Origin: an uncultured Gammaproteobacteria bacterium
Lineage (GTDB): Bacteria; Pseudomonadota; Gammaproteobacteria; Steroidobacterales; XN24
Direction: 5' to 3'
Length of the DNA: 64,000 nt
NCBI GenBank assembly: GCA_947259915.1
Contig: CAMYOC010000002.1
Coordinates: forward strand, 98,730 to 162,729
Below, piece by piece: positions 43,922-51,480 of the stretch. A program made the translations under genes and the position numbers. Below the pieces are notes generated by a model. It had not been told where the DNA came from. It did no database searches and saw nothing but the letters and a program-made list of their open reading frames with translations. How positions within the stretch are numbered: position 1 is the first letter of the stretch; each line of letters starts with the position of its first letter.

Positions 43922-44197
43922 TACCAGGACAGTGTAATTGTCGCCCTCGACCTCCCTGCCGGAGAGCGGGGGTCCCACAACCTGGTCGACTGGCAAAAGC
44001 CGGGCTCAACGTCCATTTTTTATCTGATCGGCCTTCAACCCAGGATCAACAACGGCACCAATGTCGACCCGGCAAATCCATTCGGGTTCGCGGCTGCAGA
44101 CCTGACTCTGCTATCCCTGGAGCCGGGTAACTGCTACGCCGGTAATATCTTCTCCACGGCATTCTCCATCATCGGGTTCCTGCCGCCGTGTCCTTAA
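43922..44197 (+). pseudogene. C-terminal fragment of an unknown, probably secreted protein
   Basis: An open frame without start codon reads VALDLPAGERGSHNLVDWQK, FYLIGLQPRINNGTN, FAAADLTLLSLEPGNCY and ends GFLPPCP. Composition is protein-like and it ends at a TAA. It follows the acetyltransferase fragment in a different frame. It looks like the 3' end of a decayed gene; no family recognised. Confidence 0.5.
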
Positions 44198-44205
44198 AGT
44201 AGACG

Positions 44206-44236
44206 GGGGTCAGAGAACACGCTGTTCTCTGACCCC
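44206..44236. repeat. Perfect 14-bp inverted repeat
   Basis: GGGGTCAGAGAACA and TGTTCTCTGACCCC are exact complements around a 3-base loop CGC. A direct repeat GTTTGCGGATCA occurs twice just after it. It lies downstream of the fragment and of the minus-strand lipoprotein gene, so it may act as a transcript-end hairpin, without a T-run. Confidence 0.85.
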
Positions 44237-44283
44237 GTTTGCGGATCACGTTTGCGGATCAGTTTGGGCCAAGGGTTGCGCTG

Positions 44284-45729
44284 CTAGGGCGCAGGTGGTT
44301 CGACGATCACCAGATCGGCAACGAGCTCGCAGCCGACCGGCACTGGGTCGGTATCACCGAAGGCCTCGATCAGCGAGCCGTTTTCGAGCACGTCGGGGTC
44401 GAGCAAATCGAACAGCGTGATCACCGCATCATCGGCCAGCACCTGGACGATCCTGGTATCGGCGTTGACGCAGACCGCCACCAAAGTGTCGGCCTCCGTC
44501 CGCACGTTCAATACCGCATCTGCCCCGACAATTTGAGCGCCCGGGATTTCCAGCAAACCGCTCACCGTGTCGCCGGCAACTTCGTTCGCCAGCACGACCA
44601 GCGACGCATTTTGTTCAGCACCCACCGGCAACGCGTCGATCGAGCCGATGTCGCCAGTGCTGACGTCGCTTTGCGCCAGCTCGGTGCCATCAGCGCGGAA
44701 CACGCGGGTGCCGGGCTGCATCCGGGTGGTGATCACCGTGTCGCTCTCATCGGGATCGAAATCGAAACACTGATCGGTATCGCAGGCCGCCGGGTCGCTG
44801 GCGACCGCGCCCTTCTCCGTGCCCCAGCCACCGGCGTCATCCGGCTGGCGGTCGCCGATCTCGAGGACCACGGCATTGAGATCGAGCAAGGCATCGGCAT
44901 CGTCGGTGTCCACCACAAAGCCTATCGCCGTCAGCAGATCGCCTTCCGAGACGGCCGAGGGACCCACCTGATCTCCGGTGTCGTCAAACGCGCTGGCACT
45001 ATCCGCAAAGACACGCACACAGTCAGCCGGATCGCCGAGCGTCGGTCCTCCGGTCTGGGAAATAAACTGCAGGTCGCACAGCCGGAATGATTCGACCAGG
45101 ATATCCGGGGCAAGCCCGGTCTGGATGGAGCCGGCTTCAACCGTGCCGAACACCCGTACCAGCCGGTCGGGCAGCAAGAGATCGCCCTGATAGACATCGA
45201 CAAAGACGATCGGCCGCAGTCGCAGTTCCTGGTTGCCGGTCTCGACCACCTGGAACGAGCGCCTGGCATCCATGTCCAGCTTGATCACGGTAGTGAAGTC
45301 GCGGCTGACCTCGAACGGCCCGCGGGGATTCAGATCGATCTTGCCGTTGGCCGGCAGCTTGTCCAGCAACACGGTCTCGTTGTTGACCATGTCGATCAGT
45401 TGGACCTTCGACAGCACCAGACGCACCTTGTTGTAGCGCCCGGCCAGCACCTTGGTATTAAAGGCCAGATCGGCCCAATCGCTCATCTCCAGCAGATCGA
45501 AGGTGACCTCAGGCCCGTCATAGATATCGACCTGGCCGCCGGCACCGATCAACGTGATACCGGTGACCGATACCAGCATGCGCTGGTACTGGTCGGTCGG
45601 CCCGTCCGCGAACAGGACCACCACATTACCGGTGGCCGCGCCGCCGCCACCACCGGAGCCGCCGCCACAGGCGGAAAGGGACAAAGTCGCTGCCAAAACA
45701 ATCGCCGCGGCGAGGAGTCTTCGAGTCAT
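44284..45729 (-). CDS. DUF4382-domain lipoprotein
   Basis: The 481-residue protein starts with a signal ending LSACGGG (lipobox) and a Gly/Ser-rich spacer. Residues 30-165 are a DUF4382 domain: NVVVLFADGPTDQYQRMLV, VTGITLIGAGG, LLEMSDWADLAF and GRYNKVRLVLSKVQ. The rest is an acidic beta-rich region of unknown type with a repeated look (VEAGSIQTG, TGDIGSIDALPVG). It is probably outer-membrane anchored. ATG at 45729; a longer frame upstream is unlikely. Function unknown. Confidence 0.83.
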   Translation of the reverse strand: MTRRLLAAAIVLAATLSLSACGGGSGGGGGAATGNVVVLFADGPTDQYQRMLVSVTGITLIGAGGQVDIYDGPEVTFDLLEMSDWADLAFNTKVLAGRYNKVRLVLSKVQLIDMVNNETVLLDKLPANGKIDLNPRGPFEVSRDFTTVIKLDMDARRSFQVVETGNQELRLRPIVFVDVYQGDLLLPDRLVRVFGTVEAGSIQTGLAPDILVESFRLCDLQFISQTGGPTLGDPADCVRVFADSASAFDDTGDQVGPSAVSEGDLLTAIGFVVDTDDADALLDLNAVVLEIGDRQPDDAGGWGTEKGAVASDPAACDTDQCFDFDPDESDTVITTRMQPGTRVFRADGTELAQSDVSTGDIGSIDALPVGAEQNASLVVLANEVAGDTVSGLLEIPGAQIVGADAVLNVRTEADTLVAVCVNADTRIVQVLADDAVITLFDLLDPDVLENGSLIEAFGDTDPVPVGCELVADLVIVEPPAP

Positions 45730-45883
45730 GGTGTTCTCCAGATCCGTGAGGCCGGACCGAGCGCTGGGAAAGTCGATATCACCAGCTAGCTTAGGGGCCC
45801 CGTAGAGCCCTTTCTGTGACGCAGGCCACACTCCGGAAGCATCCGGATTGGGGGGTCGGCCCAGGTCGGATCCTGAGATGTCG

Positions 45884-45968
45884 GTGCCAGATGCCGGTTC
45901 CGGTGTTCGGTTTCTTAGGTTTCACGGGCTTCGCTGGCGAATAAGCGAAGAAAACGAACACCGGCACC
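45884..45968. repeat. Palindromic repeat, copy E (with 13-bp insertion)
   Basis: GTGCC is followed by 13 extra bases, then GGTGTTCGGTTTCTTAGG; the right end reads AAAACGAACACCGGCACC. Without the insertion it is 72 bp like copies A-C. It lies just past the stop of the Gfo/Idh gene. Confidence 0.85.
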
Positions 45969-45986
45969 ACTAGACGTAATGGAGAG

Positions 45987-46910
45987 CTACTCGTCCCGTA
46001 ACAGCGGTGCCAGCATTGTTTCCATCTGCGCGGCCTTCGCGAGACCGAACAGTCCGATGGCCTCGGCCTCTGCGTGCGTGCGCTCGCCGCGGGCGACCTC
46101 GCAGAACGTCCGTACGGCGCGCCGGATGGCACGGTACCAGACATCCTCGGAATAATGGTATTCGCCATCGGTGAACGGCATGCCATTGATCAGGAGCGGG
46201 TCGAACCACCAGTCCTGGCCGACCCGGAAGCCGCCGCTGAGCCGTGCCGTCGCCGATTCGCCGATGACTGTCATATCGATGAGGATCCCTTCCAGCGGAT
46301 GGTCGTAAAGCGACACGTCGAGCATCTGCTCCGCGTTGGACAACAACACGCCGACATTCGCGCGTCCCTGACCCACTGCAAGGGTCTCGGTGCGGAAAGG
46401 GCCAAAGAGATAGAGCAGGAACGACAGCGGATGGACCGCGACTTCCATAAACCATTCGTCGGGTGCCTTGTCGGCAGGGAGATTGACACCCACCTGCAAA
46501 AGGATGCGGTGCACCTTACCCAGATGGCCGGCCCGGATCCTCTGCGCCAGCACCCGGGCCGAATCCAGAAACGAAAACGTGTAGTTGACGTAGATCTGTG
46601 CATCGCTCAGCCGCTCGAGCCAGGCGGGATCGGGCACCCGGCCGCACAGCGGTTTCTCACAGAACACGAGCTTGTCTTTGAACCGATCCAGATATTCGAC
46701 GTGAGTTGCGGTCGGCGATGCGATGACGATGACATCGCAGTCATCCAGCGCGGCCAGGTCATTCGTCCCGACAGGTACGCCCTCCGCCTCTGCGACCGCG
46801 GCTGCCTTGGCGGCGTCCTGGCCGACCAGCGCTGCGATCTCGCAGCCGGCCTGACGGAAGGTGCCGCAGTGAATCCGGCCCCAAACGGTGCCGATAATCC
46901 CGACTTTCAT
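45987..46910 (-). CDS. Gfo/Idh/MocA-family oxidoreductase
   Basis: The 307-residue protein has a Rossmann start MKVGIIGTVWGRIHCGTFRQ, the family EKP motif in VFCEKPLCGR, and the substrate-domain pattern (WFMEVAVHPLSFLLYLFGPF). It should be an NAD(P)-dependent dehydrogenase of a sugar or related polyol; substrate unknown. The ATG at 46910 has GAGGGCAACT upstream. It follows the flavin-oxidase-like gene by 66 bp on the same strand, a probable operon. Confidence 0.88.
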   Translation of the reverse strand: MKVGIIGTVWGRIHCGTFRQAGCEIAALVGQDAAKAAAVAEAEGVPVGTNDLAALDDCDVIVIASPTATHVEYLDRFKDKLVFCEKPLCGRVPDPAWLERLSDAQIYVNYTFSFLDSARVLAQRIRAGHLGKVHRILLQVGVNLPADKAPDEWFMEVAVHPLSFLLYLFGPFRTETLAVGQGRANVGVLLSNAEQMLDVSLYDHPLEGILIDMTVIGESATARLSGGFRVGQDWWFDPLLINGMPFTDGEYHYSEDVWYRAIRRAVRTFCEVARGERTHAEAEAIGLFGLAKAAQMETMLAPLLRDE

Positions 46911-46976
46911 AGTTGCCCTCTGATCCATGATGCCTGTTTGGTCCTGGCTGCTTCAGGCTGCACTAGGACAAGCATA

Positions 46977-47528
46977 TCAGGCATCCGGGTCGAACCCGGG
47001 CAGGCCATCGATGCTGCGCGCATTGTTTTCCTGGCGGTACAGCGCAAGCACTTCGTCGCCCTTGTTCAGCGCCCAGCGATCCAGCGTATCTCTGGGTTTT
47101 TTGAATTCGCATAGCGGTACCCCATAGCCACAGGAATCAGAAATGCGTTCCACGTCGATGTGGATGATCGAACGGGTACCGGGGTTCTCCGGGAATTGCC
47201 GCGCGAGTTCCGCATAGCGGGGATGCGTGTTGCCTATCACGCTGCCCTGGCCATGGAATCTGATGATCTTGGGCGGGCCCTCGAACGCACAGAACATGAT
47301 TACGATGCGCCTGTTTTCCCGCAGATGCGCGATGGTCTCCGCGCCGCTGCCGGTATAATCCTGGTAGGCGACCTCGGTGCCGCTGATGACCCGGAACGAG
47401 TCCCCACCCTTTGGGGAGTTGTTGATATGCCCGTCGGCGGCAAGCGGCGCGGTGGCTACAAAAAACACGTGTTGCCCGGCCACCCAGGCCGCGAGTTTGT
47501 CGTCGATAGAATCGTAGACCTTGCCCAT
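46977..47528 (-). CDS. Pyridoxamine 5'-phosphate oxidase-family FMN-binding protein
   Basis: The 183-residue protein has the split-barrel pattern: HVFFVATAPLAADGHINNSPKG, VAYQDYTGSGAETIAHLREN, RIVIMFCAFEGPPKIIRFHG, and a conserved C-terminus with DSCGYGVPLCEFKKPRDTLD. Members bind FMN or F420; many are of unknown function. No signal peptide. AGGGG precedes the ATG. First gene of a probable operon with the Gfo/Idh enzyme. Confidence 0.88.
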   Translation of the reverse strand: MGKVYDSIDDKLAAWVAGQHVFFVATAPLAADGHINNSPKGGDSFRVISGTEVAYQDYTGSGAETIAHLRENRRIVIMFCAFEGPPKIIRFHGQGSVIGNTHPRYAELARQFPENPGTRSIIHIDVERISDSCGYGVPLCEFKKPRDTLDRWALNKGDEVLALYRQENNARSIDGLPGFDPDA

Positions 47529-47939
47529 TTGCTACCCCTTACTCAGCCCTGGCCCCACGCGCGCATAAGTCTCACATAACTTGCCGGCCAGACGCCGCTT
47601 GTCCTCGGCAGGGAAGTGACCGTTCAGATCGAGTTGCGGGCAAGGCACGGCTTGTTCGCTCCGTTACATTGAGAGCCTACGCCAATACCGGGAATAATAA
47701 ACCTGAGGTTTTTTCCTCGCGAGGCGATCTCGACACCAGTTGGCAAACTTGCTGGCAGTACAAGAACTGATTGCTCCCCTGGGAGGAGCCAGGGGTGCCG
47801 GATCGTAGTATCGTTGCGATTCGCAGCCGAGGGCTGCCGATTGTGTCGGGCCCGGCTCCGTAACTACGGAACAACGACCCGGCATGGTTACTCGCAATGT
47901 GGCCCCAAAAGATTTTCTTGCCGATCCAAAGGAAGACTC
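47529..47939. other. Divergent intergenic region with no gene seen
   Basis: This 411-bp gap lies between the flavin-protein gene and the exported SDR gene. It should hold both promoters. GCTCC and GGAGC arms (around 47775) form a short hairpin. The frames crossing it lack gene-like features. Confidence 0.4.
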
Positions 47940-48902
47940 ATGCACAAACATCTCCCTATCACCGTTCTCACCGTCCTCTTTATCTGCGTCCTGGCCGCGG
48001 CACCGCACGCCGTCTCGGCTCAGGAGCAGGAAGCGCAGAAGGCGGTCCTGGTCACCGGTGCCAGTTCCGGCATCGGCCGCAAGATCACGGAGGTGCTGGC
48101 CGCGAACGGTCACTTCGTTTACGCGGGTGCGCGCAAGGATAAAGACCTTGCCGAACTCAACAAGATGGACAATGTCGAAGCCGTGCGCCTCGACGTGACC
48201 GTGCAAGATGACATCGACGCGGCGGTCGCACGGATCACCGAGGCTGGCCGTGGTCTGCATGGCGTCGTCAACAACGCCGGCGTCGGCGTGTTCAGTCCGA
48301 TGAACGAGACGCCGGAGGCAGACATCGACTTTGTCTTTGACGTCAATATCTACGGCCCGTACCGGATTAACAAGGCCTTTACCCCGCTGCTCGCCGAGAA
48401 CAAGGGCCGCACCACCACCATCGGCTCGATCGCCGGCTTTATCTCGGGGAGGCGGAGCGGCACTTACAGCATGAGCAAATTCGCCATCGAGGCCTACACC
48501 GACGCGCTGGCCGCTGAGTTGGCCGAGTCCGGGGTGCTCGTCAGCGTGATCGAGCCCGGCGGCTTTAAATCAAAGATCCGGGAAAAAGTCGTCTTGCATG
48601 CCATGGGTAAGACACTCGACCAGGCCGGCGACCTGACCGCGGAAGAACAAGAGCAGCTGAACAAGATGAAGGAACGTAACGAGAGCCTCAAGGAGCCCGA
48701 CGAGGTCGCCGAGGCGGCCCTGCACGCGTTGTTCGCCGAGAAACCCAAGCCACGTTACATGGTGGCGCCCGACGCGGAAGAGGCTGAAGCGACCATCCGG
48801 GCCGCGCTGACGCGGGTGGCGCAGCTCAACGCGGACCAGCCTTACAGCTACACCCTGGAGCAGCTAAACAACATGCTCGCGGAGCTGGTGGCGGAACAAT
48901 AG
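47940..48902 (+). CDS. Short-chain dehydrogenase with an N-terminal signal peptide
   Basis: The 320-residue protein has a clear Sec signal (ITVLTVLFICVLAAAPHAVSA), then a full SDR core: VLVTGASSGIGRKI, VNNAGVGVFSPMN, TTIGSIAGFISG and the active-site TYSMSKFAIEA (Tyr-x3-Lys), then SVIEPGGF. A C-terminal helical segment follows (about 250-320). SDRs use NAD(P)H, which is scarce in the periplasm, so the signal is unusual. The ATG at 47940 with AAGGA upstream was chosen over an earlier frame start. Substrate unknown. Confidence 0.86.
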   Translation: MHKHLPITVLTVLFICVLAAAPHAVSAQEQEAQKAVLVTGASSGIGRKITEVLAANGHFVYAGARKDKDLAELNKMDNVEAVRLDVTVQDDIDAAVARITEAGRGLHGVVNNAGVGVFSPMNETPEADIDFVFDVNIYGPYRINKAFTPLLAENKGRTTTIGSIAGFISGRRSGTYSMSKFAIEAYTDALAAELAESGVLVSVIEPGGFKSKIREKVVLHAMGKTLDQAGDLTAEEQEQLNKMKERNESLKEPDEVAEAALHALFAEKPKPRYMVAPDAEEAEATIRAALTRVAQLNADQPYSYTLEQLNNMLAELVAEQ

Positions 48903-48942
48903 CCAGCCCTAGCGAACAGACAAAGCCCGGCACTGGTGCCGG

Positions 48943-49110
48943 GCGCTGGCCGCGCTGCGCGAGACGGTAGATCAAGGCTGGATATTTGTCGAAGATTTCC
49001 ATGAAGACCTCGCTCCGCTGTATGAAGAGCCCGAATACCAGGCGATCATGGCCGAAATCAGAGCGACGCACGCCGAACAAATCAAACGCCTGCGGGCGAT
49101 GGAAGGCTAG
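48943..49110 (+). pseudogene. C-terminal fragment of a TPR-type regulator
   Basis: The frame reads ALAALRETVDQGWIFVEDFH, APLYEEPEYQAIMAEIRATH and AEQIKRLRAMEG then stop. This pattern (W...L..L...P.FQA...EI) is the usual end of adenylate-cyclase or CadC-type TPR proteins in these bacteria. No start codon or upstream part is present. Just before it lies the hairpin GCCCGGCAC/GTGCCGGGC. Confidence 0.7.
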
Positions 49111-49173
49111 CGACAAGAACGGAGCTTCGTTTCGAACCCGCGTTTTCTTGTCAGGATCACGCCGACCGGGAAA

Positions 49174-51480
49174 CTACGACCCGGTGTCGCTACCGCATGC
49201 AGCAACGGCTTCGCGCACCCGCTGCGACAGTTGCTCGCTGGTGTACGCGCTCTTCTCGAGCACCTCTTCGACCCGACCACGCAGACGGGCGCGGTCCTCA
49301 CCGGTCAGATCCTTGGCTGTGACCACGATCACCGGTATGTGTTGACACTCCGGTCGCTCTCTCAAGGCGGTCAGGAAATCAAAACCATCCATCACCGGCA
49401 TCATCAGGTCCAGCAAGATCAACTGGGGCAGCCGGCTCGCCACCAGATCCATAGCCTCCTGGCCGTTAGCGGCCTCCATCACCTCCCAGCCCGCCTTGGT
49501 CAGAGTACGGGACATCACCTTGCGCGTCTCCGGGTCGTCTTCGACCAGCAACGCGGCGCCGCCTGCGCGATGATAGCGGCTCATGGTCTTGTGCAGCAGT
49601 GCCCGGTCGACCGGCTTGGTCAGATAATCCACTGCACCGAGCGAGTAGCCTCGCGTCCGGTCCTCGATCATGGACACCATGATCACAGGAATATCACGCA
49701 GGGCCGAATCTGCCTTCAGCGCGCGCAACACAGACCAGCCATCCATCTCCGGCATCATCACATCCAGGGTGATGGCGCCGGGCCGCATCTCATGGGCGAG
49801 GCGCAGGCCCTGTTCGCCGCTGAACGCGGTGATGACATGGAAGCCGTCCTTTTCGAGGAAACGCCGGATAATCTCGCTGGCCTCCGGATCGTCGTCGATC
49901 ACCAATACCGTGCTGCCCTCGGTCTCCTGGCCCGGGTCGGCAGACGTCTGCTCGGGTGTCTCGGCGGGATGCGCATCGGCCTTGGGAAGCTCGGCTGGCA
50001 GCCGGATAGTAAAGGTCGAGCCCACCCCCAGCTCGCTGGTTACGGTCATATCTCCACCCAGCAACTGGCAGAAACGTCGCGATATGGTCAGCCCCAGACC
50101 GGTGCCGCCGTAATCGCGCGTAGTGGAGTTGTCTGCCTGGGAGAACTCCTCGAAGATATGCTCCAGTTTGTCTTCAGCGATGCCGATACCGGTGTCAATG
50201 ACGGCGAAATCCAACCACTCACCGTCCTCTGCCCGTTCCCGCTCCACACGCAGTGTGATGGAGCCGTCGTGGGTGAATTTGGCGGCATTGGAAAGCACGT
50301 TCAACAGCGTCTGACGTAACTTGGTGAAGTCCTGGAACGCCGTACCGAGTGCCTCGCCGCGCTCCACCACAAGGCGATTATTGTTATTCAGCATGAGCGG
50401 CTGGGCCGTCGAAGAGACCTGATCCAACAACTCGCCCACATCGATGTTCTCCGGGAAGGCTTCGGTCTTCCCCGACTCGATCTTCGACAGATCGAGGACG
50501 TCATTGATCAATGACAGCAGATGAGTGCCGGCCTGGTTGATCTTTTTCAGGTCGGGGATGAAGTCATCCTGTCCTGTGTCCTCTGCCTCTTCCGTCAGCA
50601 TTTCGCTATAGCCGAGTATCGCGTTCATCGGTGTGCGCAGCTCATGACTCATGTTGGCGAGGAAGGCGCTCTTGGCCATATTGGCCTCGTCGGCTGCCTC
50701 CTTACTCTCGCGTAATGCGTCGTTCGCCCTCGCCAGCTCCTGCTGATGGGTGTGATAACTGCGCAGGTAGCCACGGAAAGTCCGGTAGGAGACAAACAGG
50801 ATAGCGATCAGGATCAGGATCTGGGCGACCCCGGTTGATATCAGCGTGTAGCGCGCCACCCTGGAGTTGTCCTGAGCGGTGTCGTAGACCTGCTGGCTAA
50901 GCGCGATCTGGGTCTGGCCAAAGGCGGCCAATGACTCCTTCAGCGTGTCGTATTCGACCTTCTCCTGTTCCGTCACGCTGATAAACGACGCCACCCGGAT
51001 ACCCTGCCCAATGTAATAGCGCGTCTTTGCCTGGGCCTCGCGGTAGCGCTCCCAGGCCGAGCGGATGGCGGCGAATTCGCTGTATCCGGGTTTGTCGGCG
51101 CCGCCCTGATCGAAACGTTCCTGGATCTCTGCGAGGCGTAGCTCCAGTTCACGGATGCGCTCGTCCAGTCGCTGCGTGGTCTGAGCGACCAGGGTCTCAT
51201 TCGGGGCCAGGACGGACTCCATCGACAGCATACGGATGTCTGCAATCGGCGTGGCGATTTCTCGCGCCAGCTCGTCCAGCCTATCCGCCGAGTCACGCAT
51301 CGTGACGATCGATCGACCAACGTCATTCAGGTTGAGCAGGTTGTGCAGGCTCTGACCGATCATCAGTGCCGATGCGATCAACAACAGGATGATGATCCGT
51401 CGTGACAACGAGCGCTCGCGCCTGACGCCTCCCTGATCGCCGGTTCCCGACCTGCCGGCCATCTCTTCCCGACCGCTCAC
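49174..51480 (-). CDS. Hybrid sensor histidine kinase with two receiver domains
   Basis: The 768-residue protein has a transmembrane helix (29-45), a helical periplasmic domain (46-211), a second helix (212-231), a coil, HisKA with His279 in FLANMSHELRTPMNA, HATPase (N-box about 394-398, DTGIG 429-433, GGTGLGL 458-464), and two receivers with Asp573 (TLDVMMPEMDG) and Asp691 (LLDLMMPVMDG). No Hpt or output domain is present, so phosphate must go to an unlinked partner. The GTG start overlaps the stop of the solute-binding-protein gene by 4 bp, so both are translated together. The periplasmic partner is probably that protein (inference). Confidence 0.93.
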   Translation of the reverse strand: MSGREEMAGRSGTGDQGGVRRERSLSRRIIILLLIASALMIGQSLHNLLNLNDVGRSIVTMRDSADRLDELAREIATPIADIRMLSMESVLAPNETLVAQTTQRLDERIRELELRLAEIQERFDQGGADKPGYSEFAAIRSAWERYREAQAKTRYYIGQGIRVASFISVTEQEKVEYDTLKESLAAFGQTQIALSQQVYDTAQDNSRVARYTLISTGVAQILILIAILFVSYRTFRGYLRSYHTHQQELARANDALRESKEAADEANMAKSAFLANMSHELRTPMNAILGYSEMLTEEAEDTGQDDFIPDLKKINQAGTHLLSLINDVLDLSKIESGKTEAFPENIDVGELLDQVSSTAQPLMLNNNNRLVVERGEALGTAFQDFTKLRQTLLNVLSNAAKFTHDGSITLRVERERAEDGEWLDFAVIDTGIGIAEDKLEHIFEEFSQADNSTTRDYGGTGLGLTISRRFCQLLGGDMTVTSELGVGSTFTIRLPAELPKADAHPAETPEQTSADPGQETEGSTVLVIDDDPEASEIIRRFLEKDGFHVITAFSGEQGLRLAHEMRPGAITLDVMMPEMDGWSVLRALKADSALRDIPVIMVSMIEDRTRGYSLGAVDYLTKPVDRALLHKTMSRYHRAGGAALLVEDDPETRKVMSRTLTKAGWEVMEAANGQEAMDLVASRLPQLILLDLMMPVMDGFDFLTALRERPECQHIPVIVVTAKDLTGEDRARLRGRVEEVLEKSAYTSEQLSQRVREAVAACGSDTGS

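Noticed and set aside
36455..45968. Repeated palindromes as a possible CRISPR array
   Set aside because: Copies are kilobases apart, palindromic over their whole length and separated by genes; there are no regular spacers and no cas genes.
46074..47114. 346-codon plus-strand open frame
   Set aside because: Antisense to the Gfo/Idh and flavin-protein genes.
49231..50319. 362-codon plus-strand open frame
   Set aside because: Antisense to the kinase and receiver domains; His/Gln-rich noise.
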